Source: Sordariomycetes sp. S80-01Y
Taxonomy: Eukaryota > Ascomycota > Sordariomycetes
Assembly (NCBI GenBank): GCA_037042185.1
Contig: JAXQJY010000030.1
Location: 1,612,001 to 1,676,000 of the forward strand
Direction: 5' to 3'
Length of the DNA stretch: 64,000 nucleotides
The position numbers and the translations under genes were made by a program. Position 1 is the first letter of the stretch, and the number at the start of each line of letters is the position of its first letter. Below are positions 36,746-50,079 of this stretch, piece after piece. Under the pieces are notes generated by a model that was given only the letters and a program-made list of their open reading frames with translations, did not search any database and was not told the origin of the DNA.

Positions 36746-38653
36746 ATGAAGGGCGCGCATCTGGTCAACGATGGCCTTTGGCGCTGTCTGTGCCCTTCTT
36801 GGGAACGGGCGGTTCTGTCTAGAGCTGTTTGGCGACCGCGACTTATGCCTCGACCCGCGACGCGATCACGAGCGAGCGAGCAGCAACGATATTTCGGTGT
36901 TGATGCGTTAGAAGTACCTGTAACCAGGCCGCGGAGAGCACAACAGGATGCTTTACCAACCCCACCTGCAAGAAGTGGCAACTCGAGACACCATGCGCCT
37001 ACCGACTCAGGAACTCAACGCATCGACGAAGTCCTCCTCGCTCCAACACCACCGACACCGGAGAAACTGGACAATCAACCATTAGACGTCATTGTCGGCG
37101 CGCTGAAGAGGCTACGGACCCCGGGAGGCTATCAGGTTAACCCTGGACAAGATTGCGACCGCTACGAAAGAATATTGCTGTTGGTCAGAAGGCTCATTGC
37201 GAGGGGCCATCCCAAGGACTCATTCGTGTACGAATGCCTGGTAGACGCAATGGCAGATCCGAAAGGGTCAGCCAAGAATCTGCGGAAGCTTCTTCAGGAG
37301 ATGGAGGAGGTCGGTATACATCCCTCTGCGCAGATTTGTCGCAGCGCTTCGGCTGCTCTGGCCGTCCATCCAAGTTATGCGTTGCGCCAGCAAGTCGAGG
37401 ACACCATCGAGTCGTTCTGGCATACTGCTCTGCCGAAGGAGAATACACTGGTGGCGATGCTGCGGGAAGGGCAGCACGAGCTGGCATACGACAAATTAAT
37501 GTCCATGCTGGAAAGCGGCCAAGAGCAACCGCTCTGGCTCTATGACATATTCGTATTGGAATTCGGGAACCAAGGGTTTTTGGACGAGATGCTCAGTCTC
37601 CTCGTCCGAAGGAAACAGTCCAAGTTAGCCAAGGCGCGCGATGAGGTCGCTACAGCCTTGACGTACTACTGCTTGGATATTTGCAGCCGCGCGCTACATC
37701 ACCAGGGCACGAGTTACGCGTGGAACATATGCGTCAAAGAAGGCGTGCTTAACCCTTCGGATGGGATGCTGGAGAATGTGCTGGCAACTGCTTCGAGGGA
37801 AGGCGACGTGTCCCTTGCGGCGGAGGTTCACGGCATCATCTCGGAGCGCAAAAGGGTCCAGATTCACCATTACGATGCTTTGACGGAGGCTTTCGTGAAC
37901 AACGGTGACATCAAGGGCGCGATAAGAATCCTCGCCATCATGAAGCAAAGCGGACTGAGCGTCTTGCGAGAAAGCACACGGTCGCTCTACGATGCTCTTC
38001 TGAGTAACCCGCAGTTGCTTGAATCGGCGCATAACGTATTGCTGGAGTCTGCTAAGAAAGATCAAATACCTCTGGGGGTCTTGTCGGTAGTCCTCGAAGT
38101 GGCGTCGAAGTCGGGACAGAATGCGACCGCTCGGAGTCTCTACGAATCCTGCGAGGCCCTCACAGGTCAAAAGCCAAGTGCGCAGATGATCGAGGATATG
38201 ATCATCAACAGCACCGGACCCAAGCGCCCTTATTTTGACGACTACAAAAGCACCATCCCCGACGACCATAAGCCGATGGGTCGCCTGGCGCCAGCATACA
38301 CCAAGCTGATCCACCAATGCCTCGACTGCGAAGAATGGGACTTGGCCATTCGATTTGCCGAAGGCTCGTTCCTGGAGTATCGGGGATACAGTCAGCACCA
38401 TGCCCCGATCTGGCTGAATCGACTCACGACGCTGGCTGTTGAGAACCAGATCAAGGGGATATGGAGGGTGTACGACGAGTGCGTCAGGGGCGGGAATCAT
38501 GTTGCTGCCAGACTCATCCGCAATGTAGCACAGAGGGTGAGGGAGCAAGCTGTCGGGGTTGACCAGTACGAGGCCTCGCTGAGGGCAGACCCGGCCGTCG
38601 AGGAGGCTCGCAGGCAGACTCAAGGGGAGCAACGTCCAAGTAGCACACTCTAG
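36746..38653 (+). CDS. pentatricopeptide-repeat-type protein, probably mitochondrial
   Basis: A single exon; 635 aa from the ATG at 36746. The N-terminus (MKGAHLVNDGLWRCLCPSWE, then Arg-rich without acidic residues) suits a mitochondrial presequence. The body is made of alpha-helical pairs of about 35 residues with PPR-like cores, for example SFVYECLVDAMADPKGSAKN, HYDALTEAFVNNGDIKGAIR and AYTKLIHQCLDCEEWDLAIR. Fungal PPR proteins of this kind act in mitochondrial RNA stability, translation or respiratory-complex assembly; which of these applies is not shown. An in-frame ATG at 36644 would add 34 residues ([15 protein letters not shown]); the downstream start is preferred because its leader is a better targeting peptide. 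The C-terminus is hydrophilic (EARRQTQGEQRPSSTL). Confidence 0.8.
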   Translation: MKGAHLVNDGLWRCLCPSWERAVLSRAVWRPRLMPRPATRSRASEQQRYFGVDALEVPVTRPRRAQQDALPTPPARSGNSRHHAPTDSGTQRIDEVLLAPTPPTPEKLDNQPLDVIVGALKRLRTPGGYQVNPGQDCDRYERILLLVRRLIARGHPKDSFVYECLVDAMADPKGSAKNLRKLLQEMEEVGIHPSAQICRSASAALAVHPSYALRQQVEDTIESFWHTALPKENTLVAMLREGQHELAYDKLMSMLESGQEQPLWLYDIFVLEFGNQGFLDEMLSLLVRRKQSKLAKARDEVATALTYYCLDICSRALHHQGTSYAWNICVKEGVLNPSDGMLENVLATASREGDVSLAAEVHGIISERKRVQIHHYDALTEAFVNNGDIKGAIRILAIMKQSGLSVLRESTRSLYDALLSNPQLLESAHNVLLESAKKDQIPLGVLSVVLEVASKSGQNATARSLYESCEALTGQKPSAQMIEDMIINSTGPKRPYFDDYKSTIPDDHKPMGRLAPAYTKLIHQCLDCEEWDLAIRFAEGSFLEYRGYSQHHAPIWLNRLTTLAVENQIKGIWRVYDECVRGGNHVAARLIRNVAQRVREQAVGVDQYEASLRADPAVEEARRQTQGEQRPSSTL

Positions 38654-39958
38654 ACAATTGGAGACCTCCAATGAGCGGCTTCCAGGTAGAACGCCACGAA
38701 GTCAGATTCCTACTCACTCTCGGCTCCTCATATGGATCCCTGTCAGCATTCAAAGACGGGCCCATCTAGAAGCGAGGGCGAAGTCAGGCGCGCGCATGAC
38801 TACGCAGCCAAACAGTGAATCAGGAAAAGGTTTCACCGGTCATTTTAGCTTTTTCGTGTCTACCAGTGAGATTCTAATCTCGTGGCCAGCACGTGTCACC
38901 TAACTCCGAGCCGGAGGGCCCGGCACTTACGTAGACACACATGAGAGTTTCGACCTAGATAGGTAGTAGCATGGACTGGTCGAGCAGTAAGTATCTAACC
39001 TAACTCACGATAAGCCCAGAGGTCGGCCGTTGTGGGATGTACGCTAGGTACAGGCATTATCAATCAAGAATCGCCGTGGGATCAAGCTCATAATAAGCAT
39101 CAATCCAAAGATTCCTCATCCCGCCCCACTGGCATAGTATAATCTTCACACCCGCAATACTCGGCAGAATCACGTTTTGCTTCCGCGCAGCAACAGCTTG
39201 GGATTACTCATAAGGGAACCCTGCACAATGACTGACAATCACGTCTTGTACGGAGCACGGCTCGAGCTCTGCTCGCTGGCCGGGGTGGCGTCTTGCTAGT
39301 GCTGATGGGCCCGCTGTCCATGACGACGGCCATTGGACTTCGTTGCTCAAGCCGTCTCTGAAGAAAGCCCAGATAGCATAGTGACAATCAGACCCCTGGG
39401 CGACAGCTCCGTTTCAGCCTACCACACCAAGCGTCCCTCCCTACATCAGCCCTAAACTCGGCACCAGAGCTCGAGACTCGTCTGAACGTAGCCCTGGAGC
39501 CGCATGCAGATTGGTAATCTAGACGGCCTGCGGCTCGTCAACTCGCGGCTCTAGTTGGTCCGAACGGCCTACTGCTCGCTGCTCAGTGAGCAAACCAGCA
39601 TCGACGCCCGTAGAAGGTGCACGCGACTCGTGCTTTCAAGCACGTCCGTATTCTTAAGCCTCCGCTAGATCCGGCGAGGTTCGGCTGGAGTCGCGGAGGA
39701 GAGGGTGTTGTGACTCTGACGATGATGGAGTGGCCTCTGTCTGCGATAGGAGCTTGAGTTTGCCCAGGATGTGGTGATATAAGAGCTTTAGGAGGACTCT
39801 GGACTAAGTTTGCAGTCTATAGGATATTTAATTCAAAAGTTGCCCGTCCCAAACTGTTGTGGTCGCTGCCTCTTGACTCTGTCTGCGACTGTCAACATTG
39901 CTTTCGAGGACATCGAACATCGACCATTGGGGGAATTCCACTCCGTCAACACTTCGAC
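38654..39958. other. intergenic region upstream of the MFS gene
   Basis: About 1.3 kb between the PPR stop and the MFS start. Only short open frames are present. It presumably holds the transporter promoter; I recognise no regulator site with confidence. Confidence 0.5.
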
Positions 39959-41994
39959 ATGACGCTCAAAGCTCTCGTGCGAGATTCTGCGGCCGGGCAG
40001 CTCATCCGCTTTGCCACCAGAAACAGATATCTCCTCTACCCAGAGGAGGAGCCTGGCTTCAAACTCCCCGACTGCTGGATCGACATCCTGAACAACCCTG
40101 AGCGCGACCTGCCTCCTCATACCCATCCAGAAAGCTCAAGCCCTCCTTCTCCAGACACTGACGAGAAGAGCTCTGAATCAGGTCCAGCTGATGGGCCCAG
40201 CTCCGCCTCTCGGAACGACGAGAAGTCGGGGATCCCAGATGGAGGTAGCGACGTTGCGGAGTCCAACGGCTCCGCCAACGCGAACACTTCTGCTACAGTC
40301 CCTGGTCAGCCGAGATCTGCGGGCCGCGAGCGTCTGCGTCTTGAGCGAACTCGAACTGGATCTTCGTCTCTCGCTTACACCCAAGAGCGCCTCGAGGAGG
40401 AGGCTCACCACGGCCTCGAGCAGTCCAAGTCCGTCCCCATCGTCCCCAAGCGCACGCGCGACGGCGCCATCCTAGTCGACTGGTACTATAGCGACGACCC
40501 GGAGAATCCTCACAACTGGTCCAATGGAAAGCGGCTCGGCATCACGCTCATCATCTGCTTCTACACCTTCGTCGTATACACCACGTCCGCCATTTACACC
40601 TCCTCCGAGGGGGGCGTCCAGAAGGCCTTTGGCGTCAGCTCGATCAAGTCCACCCTCGGCCTCTCGCTCTACGTGCTAGGCTACGGGGTTGGGCCGCTCA
40701 TCTTCTCGCCCTTGAGCGAGATCCCAATAATCGGGCGGAATCCGGTGTACATCGCTACGATGTGGCTGTTCGTCATCCTGTCCATCCCTACGGCCTTTGC
40801 GCAGAACTATGCCGGCTTAATGGTACTTCGGTTCCTAACTGGCTTCTTCGGCTCGCCTTGCTTGGCGTCTGGCGGTGCTTCGCTTGGTGATATTTACAGC
40901 CTGATGTCGCTCCCGTATGCCATGATGGCTTGGGTTGCCGCCGCCTACTGCGGACGTAAGTTCTAGTTCACCAGCCTCTTGCACGAACTCACAGTCACTA
41001 ACGCCACATAGCCGCTCTCGGTCCCTTGCTCTCTGGGTTCTCCGTCCCTGCAGAGTCCTGGCGCTGGTCCCTTTTCGAGTCCATCTGGGCGGCCGCCCCT
41101 GTTGCCATCATCATGTTCTTCTTCCTCCCCGAGACCAGCTCGCCGAACCTCCTCCTCCGTCGGGCGAGGCGCATCCGCAAGCTTACGGGCAACGAGCGCT
41201 TCATGTCCCAGTCCGAGATCGACCAGCGGAATATGAAGATGAGCTACATCTTCCTCGACGCCTTGATCAAGCCCTTGGAGATCACGATCAAGGATCCTGC
41301 CGTGCTGTTCGTGCAGGTGTACACGGCAATCATCTACGGAATCTACTACTCATGTAAGCCACTGCCTCTTTTTTTCAACAATGTTCGATTGCTCACAGCC
41401 CGTCCAGTCTTCGAGGTCTTCCCTCTTGTCTATCCTGTATACTACGGCATGAATCTGGGCGAGATCGGCCTCGTCTTCCTCTGCATCCTGGTATCCTGCA
41501 TCCTCGCCGTAGCCGTCTACACAGCCTACCTCTACTACTACGCCAACCCCCGCCTGATGAAATACGGCATGGCCGATCAGGAGAATCGTCTCATCCCCGC
41601 CATCCCGTGCTCTGTTGGTCCGACCATAGGCCTCTTCCTCTTCGCTTGGACCGCCCGCTCATCCATCCACTGGATCGTCCCCACCATCGGCATCACCATA
41701 TACGGCGGCACCGTCTTCATCATCATGCAGTGCATCTTCGTGTACATTCCTCTCAGCTACCCCATGTACGCGGCCAGCCTGTTCGCCGCCAACGACTTCT
41801 TTAGGAGCGCCTTTGCGGCCGGGAGCGTGATCTTCGCTCATCCCCTGTTCGGAAACCTCGGCGTCGCGAAGGGCACGAGCTTACTTGGAGGCTTGAGCGT
41901 CACAGGAATCATCGGCATCTGTTTGCTGTACTTCTATGGTGCGAAGCTGCGTGCTAGGAGTAAGTTTGCCGTGTCGACTACGGAGACTTTCTAG
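39959..41994 (+). CDS. MFS multidrug transporter, DHA1 (12-TM drug:H+ antiporter) family
   Basis: Exons are 39959-40955, 41012-41353 and 41408-41994, giving 641 aa. The N-terminal GQLIRFATRNRYLLYPEEEP followed by a long polar Ser/Glu stretch and the DDPENPHNWSNGKR motif are typical of fungal DHA1 exporters of the FLR1/MDR1/FLU1 kind. About twelve hydrophobic segments follow from residue 200, with LYVLGYGVGPLIFSPLSEI and GRNPVYI (motif A region) and a charged central loop (NLLLRRARRIRKLTGNE). Such proteins sit in the plasma membrane and export azoles, cycloheximide or other toxicants; the substrate here is unknown. Intron 2 is 54 nt with no in-frame stop, so retention would add 18 residues in a membrane segment; splicing gives the family sequence IYYSFFEVFPLVY. 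The start at 39959 (MTLKALVRDS) was chosen over an ATG-less upstream extension. Confidence 0.88.
41354..41407 (+). other. stop-free 54-nt intron in the MFS gene
   Basis: GTAAGCC...GTCCAG boundaries give the conserved Ser-Phe-Phe-Glu-Val junction when removed. The length is a multiple of three and there is no stop codon in the reading frame, so a retained form would still be translated through. Confidence 0.7.
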
Positions 41995-42575
41995 GTGAGC
42001 TCTTCCAAAAAGGGGGGGTCCGGGTTGCTTCCGCTCCACGGGCGACGAGTTTTAAACAAGTTTGAATGTAACAAGAGCGTTCGCGGGCAAGAGTTTGCAA
42101 ATGGGTTTAGACAGTTAATAATTGTTCATCACTCTCTACTCGACTTCTCTTTGCCGCCACGCCTCATGCTGTATATGACCCTCCGCACTAGCAGAACGAT
42201 CGAATATCACGAAACACGAAGAGGAGGTTCCATCCGAACATCACTTCAACATGCAAAAGAGGTCAAGGTAGTCTTGTTGTTGCAGCCATAGTTGGGAAAC
42301 AAATCGCCGAGTTGCCCACTCCCTCGACCTCAAATTCCTTGGACACAACATAAAGGGGTAATGTGCGTAGACAGCAAATGCTAACCAGTCATATCCATCC
42401 CTTTTCCGAATCCCTACTCAATTAAATAGCACAATAAGTAATCCACAGAGAACGCCAATACGCTTGCTAATTACATCAATGCAGAATCTCAAAACTCCAG
42501 TGTTGCTCTCAAAGAGATATTCGCCGTCCACTTCCGAGACGGCGAAAACAGTAGGTACGTAGGATTTCTATTTCC
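41995..42575. other. convergent 3' region between MFS and zinc-cluster genes
   Basis: About 580 bp between two facing stop codons. It is A/T-richer than its surroundings and contains both 3' UTRs. No gene is supported. Confidence 0.5.
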
Positions 42576-45500
42576 TTACATCCAGTCAGAGCCAAATTGA
42601 TTGCCGCCAGGGTAGTTCAAGTTTTCCCACGCTACCTGGTCCACCTGCTGGCCAGGCGGCTGCTGGGAACCATATTGCGAGTATCCCGGTTTGCTCATCG
42701 CACCCGAGCTAGGTCTCTTCTGCGCTGAGCCGCGCATGTCGATGTTTCGCAAAGACGTGGGGTTTGATGTGTTTTGCTGAAACGAGCTCCTGTTATCGTA
42801 GCCCACGTTCCGGTCTTGCGGGCGGGACGCCCGACTTTGTGACCCGTACATTGCATTTGAGGTTGAAGTACCCGACGGGTATGAAGGCGCCGCTGTTGAG
42901 GGGTTGCTGGTCGAAATGGACGTCGAAGTAGTGCGGTTATAGTCGTACGCAGGGTATGCATCTGAGGTTGGGTCGGCCTTCTGCTGCCAGCTATACGGCG
43001 AATATCCTATGCGTTCTGTCGAGGAGTTCATCGGATTGTTGCCACTGGGATAGCCGCCGACATTACTGTGGCTAGAAGACACGGCAACATTGCTGTTGGT
43101 CTGAGCAGGCGGTTGGTAGCCTCTGGCTGCGTCCTGATCCTGGTTTGGAGTTCGAGACTGCCCGCGCTGACGCTGACTTGAGTTCGGTGGATGGCTACCT
43201 GTCTGTAGAGGCGAATTTCGTGCCAGCCCTTGCATATCAGCGAAGGTCCTGGGCGACTGCTGCGCCTGGGAAAGTTTTTGTCTCGTCTGTTGAACATTGT
43301 TCGGTGGCTGAGACAAGCTGTCACTTATTTTGGGAGAGGCAGTAGATACGCGTGCGTCGGATTGTCTGGAAGCGGCTGTCGAATTGCGCTTTTTCCTTGT
43401 CGAAGTGACTGGCGGTTGTGTGTGTTGAGGGGCGGGTTGAGGTAAAGCAAGTCCCGAAGTACCAGCAGCATAAGAAATTGTTTGTTGAGGAACAGGCGGC
43501 TGAGGCAGAACCAAGCCTGACGAAGACTGGATGTAGGTAGGGTCGTTGCCAGACTGCTGAAGCTCGGTCCTTGGCGTCAACATGTCTGCCACCGACATGT
43601 TGTTTTGATATGCGTCCGGATGGTCTATATGCGGAGCATTGTGATGGTGTGTCTCAGCATAGATGGACGTGTCAATCGCTTGTGGACGCTGGACCTCGCT
43701 CTCACCCTCGCCCTCGCCCTCGCCTTCCTCGGCATCATCTTCCTCCGCTTCTTCCGCCTCGTCTTGCTCATCCGCGTCATCCTCGACAACATTAGCTTCT
43801 GAGTTCTTCTTCTTTCTGTTACGTGGTGTTTGAGGAGGATACTCGCACGACTGGTTGTGCGAAGCGCATTCGGAGCAAGCAGGTCGCTCCTTCGGACACT
43901 TGACCCTGCGACTCTTACAAGACAGACAGGCAACGCGGGACTTGCCAGTCTTCTTCTCGGGCTTTGAAGGTGTCTCGGTAACACCTGTGTCGGCTGCCGC
44001 CTTAGCTGTTGGATTTCTGTTGCGGCCGCTCTTGGCCGTGTCAGGCACCAGCTCATTAGTGGTCGTAGGGCCTGAAGCCGTGGTTTGAACCGCTTGAGCG
44101 AGGGAAGTTGATGAAGCAGCCTTATCCTTACTACTAGGATGTATGATCTGCAATCTCTCTGCACCGTACATGGCAAGCATTGCGACCGAATCCCGTTGCA
44201 GTTCAGGTGACTGGTTGCTGAAAATGTTCATCTGATCCACTGACAACGAGTCTGGGTCGACGCCTGCCTCGCTAAGGAGCGTCCTGGCAACCTGCACTCT
44301 GCGAGCAGCCTCTTCGGGGGAGACAGAGAACGAAATGGTAGAAGCCGTGGCCATTGTATGTGCCGTCGCATGGGATGAACTAGACCCATCTGCTAGTTCT
44401 GTGCCAGGCACTCCCGGAGGCATCGCAGGCCCATCCGGCACGTTGCTGTCTGGCTTCTTCTTTCGAGGCTTCTTCTTGCGCTTAGGAGGCCGTTCGCCGT
44501 CTCCTCCACCTTCACCCTCAGCCCTCTCCCTATCGGCAAAATTCTCGCCACGGCTTTTGCGCTTACGACCCTCTTTATCGACGCTTTTGGTCGTTTTGGG
44601 AGTTTTCTGCTGGTTCTTGAGCTCCTGCTGTCGCTGCCACCCCATGCCGGGTTCCCTAATCGGCGGCTGGTACTCGTCGCTGAGCTGCTGGACGGTTTTG
44701 TGGAGGAGAGTATGATCGTACTTGATAGTGATTGAGCGGATGTTTCGGTTGAATGAGATAGTAATTGATCCGCGACAGTCGAATGCCGGACGATCTGCGT
44801 CCTAGTTAGCATCAAGTAACTACCAACGCAATGGAGAACCGTACTCGCTAGAATGTCGTCAGGATCCTTTTGACTGTACTCCCCAATGACGGCGCTAGAT
44901 TTGCTCTTCGGATTCTCCCGAGTCCATTGCTGAAGAGAGTCTTTGCAGATATACGTAAAGCTCCATCCGTGCTGGCCTCTTGAAAGATCGCGTAGGATCC
45001 ACTGACTATGGTCCGTCGCCCCTAGAACGTCTACGATGTGCTTCGCGATTGTTCGTTGCAGGAATGGATTATCGGACTGGTTCCTCAAGGTGTCGTTGGC
45101 GCTGATGGTTCGCACCGTCTGTCCGGCTGGGTCGACGGACGTGCTTGATGAAGATCCTCCACCCATTGTGGGGTCGGTCCCGGTGGACTTCGCGAATGCC
45201 TCGTTTTCTGTATTGCTCAGGCTGACATGAAATTGGGCCGTTGATCGCATCTCAAGCACCGTGGCGACGTGCTCGGCCTTGGTGGGTGTGGTCTTGTCCT
45301 CCAGTAGCCCGCGCAGATGAAGCGCAAGCGCCTCCACTGACTCATACTTGTCGTCCTCCACCGGAGCTGCTTCGTTGCCTCCGAGACCGAAGCTCGCTAG
45401 GAAGTCCATCGTGGACGACGGGTCGCCGCGCTTGGCGCATGGGGAGTCGGGTGCAGGAGTTGCACTCTGTCGACACGCTATGCGGATGATTCGCCCGAGG

Positions 45501-45787
45501 TAATTGGCTGAGCCTGACTCATGTCCCCAGAGAAGCACATCAGTATGGTGCAACGCTGGTGTCGGTAGCGACTGAGTCGGAGAAGGTGTTCGCGGAACGC
45601 AACTGTTGAAGTTGGCGGACGCGCGGGACGGGATTCGCAGCCGTGGGGGAGGCGCGGTTGGGGTGCTGGGGCTGGTGCGCCACATTGGACTGAGACTGCC
45701 CACTGGCACTGGGGAGCCGCCTAAGCCTGAGGGTGTGGAGCGCTGGTGATTCAAGTCTAAGTTGGCTTTCCAGTGGGCGTGAGCCAT
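42576..45787 (-). CDS. large Zn2Cys6 protein with a mid-protein zinc cluster
   Basis: Exons are 44845-45787 and 42576-44794 on the minus strand (50-nt intron, phase 1), giving 1053 aa. The binuclear cluster lies at about residues 604-631 (CLSCKSRRVKCPKERPACSE, then C-x6-C), not at the N-terminus as in most Zn2Cys6 regulators. A folded-looking N-terminal region (about 125-355) precedes it, with ESVEALALHLRGLLEDKTTP and DCRGSITISFNRNIRSITIK. It is followed by a Lys/Arg-rich stretch and the cluster, then an acidic run (EDDAEEGEGEGEGESEVQ). The last 350 residues are low-complexity Gln/Ser/Asn/Pro-rich, like an activation or condensate-forming domain. It is presumably nuclear. I do not recognise a characterised orthologue. 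The ATG at 45787 is the first in frame; a shorter product could start at MDFLASFGLGG. Confidence 0.82.
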
Positions 45788-46248
45788 CGCTTCTTGTCCT
45801 TCATCAACACCGAAATGGGTTTTGGGAAACGATCAATGAGTAAACGAAACAGACAGGAAGCACGAGTTGTGTTTGAAGTAAGTTGATGCGTGTACCCTCC
45901 TTACGACGAAGTGAGAAGCATATCAATTACTCTTCAGGTCATCCCAACATCAGCCTCAGTCCACGAGAATGTCTAGTGCTTGGCACATTCGACAATTCGA
46001 CTCACTGCCAACACTTGGTGCCAACTTGAACTGATCACTTGCTCTGCGTATGCATGTGCCGCTAGGCTCTTGCCCTTGGACATTGGTCTGTAGTGATCTA
46101 GAAGGCCTGTCGCCGCTGTCCAAATTTGTCCATTTGTGTAACCCCTGAGGTTTTGTTTCCACCAAGGCACATTTTCATGCCACCTTCGCCTTGACGCCCT
46201 ACAAACGAAGAGTTGCAATCAGATACCCAGCATATATGTAATTAGAAA
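45788..46248. other. intergenic region between the zinc-cluster gene and KU70
   Basis: About 460 bp: promoter of the zinc-cluster gene and 3' end of KU70 (both minus strand). No further gene is seen. Confidence 0.5.
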
Positions 46249-48294
46249 TCAGGCATTCTCCTCCACCCATTGCTCGATTCGCTCTACGAGCTCCATCTTC
46301 TTCCCGCTCGTACTCAGCCCTTTAGACCCGAGCACATCTTTCAACTGCGCAACCGTCATCTTCGTGATACCACCGTCTCCTACCAAAGACTTGATCTGCA
46401 GGTTGGTGAGACCGGCTGGGCTAGGCTTCTCGGAGCCTGCCCGGCTCTTCTTTGCCGGACGCGTGGGGATATCGTTATCAGGCTCTCGCTTGGCAGAAGT
46501 AGCTCGCCTGTTGCGTGCCGCGACTGCCTCATTCTCAAGTGTCTCAGACCAATCCTCCAAGTAGCCCCCAGCTCGCTTACTGATAGCTTTGTACTTCGGC
46601 TGCGTGGCGTCTTCAGCCACTTCGGGTACTTCTTCCTCCAAAGCCATGGCTTGAAGGATCTTGTAGTGCCACTGCAGTGCTGGGTTGGGGTACTTCATCG
46701 GGTTGTACATGGCTTTCGGTAGCTGCAGCTGCTGCACGATGACACGCATCTGGCTCTTCAGTTCATCTGAGCTTCGACACAGCTCGCCCGGCGGCTTGAT
46801 CTCGCGGAGATCATCGGCAAAGGGTAGTGGGTAGATCCAAAGTCCTGCGGGCAGGTAGGGCGTCCCATTGTCGTCATCGGTATGCTCCTTTGATGGGATG
46901 ATGGCTGCCAATACTGGCTGCGCGTTGGCCCTGGTGATCGTCCAGGCAAGACCAATCTTGTCATCCCGTAGCAACTTCTGCCACAGAGCGGCGTACACGC
47001 GAGTGGAACCGACGAAGTCCTCTTCGCTCGGGAAGATAAAAGTACTTTTCTTAACACTGGCCCATCTGGGCAGCGACGACCTCGGCTTAAATCCGATAAC
47101 ACGAATGATGGGTGATCCGAAGTCTCGCAGCTTCTTCTGCTCCTCTGGGGTGAAGTAGACGAACTCGCCTCCAAACTTGTACGCCTTCTTGATTTCAGTC
47201 TTCTCGACCGTACGAGCGCTGTCCTCTGCCATCCTCGTGGTCTCGCCAGAGGCTATTTGTGGCTTTTCGCCGTCGAGCCACACATAGCATGTCCTTGCTG
47301 GCGTCTGTCGGTGGATGACGTTGTATCCCTTCACTGATATCCTCAGTCCCGGGGCAATTTCGAACGCCAGGTTCGAGAAGAGAGCCCGTTTTGCGGTCTG
47401 TTTTGAATTGATGTTGGAGATCAGTGAGTTCAGAAGCGTCAGACCGTCGCCTGATTTTGATGATCGCACTTCAGTCAGGTTGGCTTCGCCAGCTATCGTA
47501 TCTTGGTAGATGATGTCCTGTTGACGGTCAGTAAGAGCTGCCGTTTGCTTTCTAACAACGTCCTTACATCGTAGAATCTGTCGAGCTGGAACCTGCTGTC
47601 GCCTCGGGTAATCGGAAATAGATCGATGGTAACGCCTAGATCATACAAGTCTTTGGCGCGCACTGCAGCAGCTGACCGGGCGGCCTTGTCCTCTTTCTGT
47701 GGATCATCGTTGTCGGTAACGATGAACAAGCGACGGCTGCCGAAGTTGGCCGCTTTCGTCGTGAAGATCTGGTTCGCGCAAAATAGGACATTTGACATCG
47801 ACACAGTCTCTTCAGTTGGCTTCAGAATTTCCTCTTCATCCTCTTCATCCTCAGCAAGCGCCTTCAGCGCTTTTACGTCGTCAGCTGCAGGAATGTCAAG
47901 GTCAGTGAAGAGGTAGCAGTGGGGATAACCCAGACCGCCTCGCCCACTGCCGTCGTCCTGAAACTTTGACTTCTCGGTGCCAAAGAGCAGTATACCCATC
48001 ATGTCCTTGGGGTTGGAGATGATGCGCTGCTCCATTAGATTGTAGGCGCATTTAAGAGCAGCCTGTAATGGACTGTCCTTGTCGGCCTTTTTGGAATCTG
48101 ATTTGGGTGGTGGTGTCAACATCGACTCGCTCACTTCAATCGCAAGCAAGATAGCATCCTTTTGCGCCTTGTAGCTCTGTTCACGGTGTAAGTCGCGGCC
48201 TTGCAAAGGGTGAACCCTCACTCACTGTCTCATCGATTTCCTGATCATCCTCATCTTCCTCGGTCTTCCTCCACGAATCTTTGTTATCCGCCAT
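46249..48294 (-). CDS. KU70: Ku70 subunit of the non-homologous end-joining Ku heterodimer
   Basis: Exons are 48226-48294, 47568-48176 and 46249-47517 on the minus strand (introns of 49 and 50 nt, both phase 0), giving 648 aa. With Ku80 it binds DNA double-strand ends and recruits ligase IV; it also acts at telomeres. A short acidic N-terminus ([14 protein letters not shown]) leads into the vWA-like domain starting [18 protein letters not shown]. The central beta-barrel follows ([32 protein letters not shown]-like region at [34 protein letters not shown]). A C-terminal SAP DNA-binding motif ([20 protein letters not shown]) ends the protein. Length is normal for fungal Ku70 (about 620-650 aa). 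It is divergent from ferrochelatase over 476 bp. Confidence 0.96.
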
Positions 48295-48770
48295 GATTTT
48301 TGACCAAGTTGTGGAAGCTGCGATGAAGGAGATGATTTCACACCATTATTGGAGGCGCTTCGCGTCCTTTGTGAATCGTTGCAGTTCCAGGCAAACGCGC
48401 CGGAGCGACAGGGTTCGCGTAGGCAGACGCGAAGTCACGTGCGTCCAGCTTACTTCCGCTGGACATGATTGGACAAAGCTTCAGAGGGTCGTGGACTTCC
48501 TTGACCACAGTGACTGGGTGTCGCTATAGGTACCTGCCGCAACGGGGTGGGGCTCGATGCCGAGGCCAGCTTCTGAGGTCACCGATCAAACCATCTCGGA
48601 TGTGAGCGGCGCCGGAGGAGTCTGCATCATCGACGGGACACGCAGCAACTTTTCTTTCTCGTACTTGTCCACTGCGACTTCTTTGCGCACTTTTTTGTAA
48701 GACTGAAATTCTGGTCTAAATCTCGGACAGCACCCATTCTCCCGTTTCCGGCCTTGGACGGCCTTGCACA
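48295..48770. promoter_or_regulatory. shared upstream region of KU70 and ferrochelatase
   Basis: The 476 bp between the divergent start codons must serve both genes. It contains no supported coding sequence. I recognise no specific factor site. Confidence 0.55.
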
Positions 48771-50079
<1,309 letters not shown>

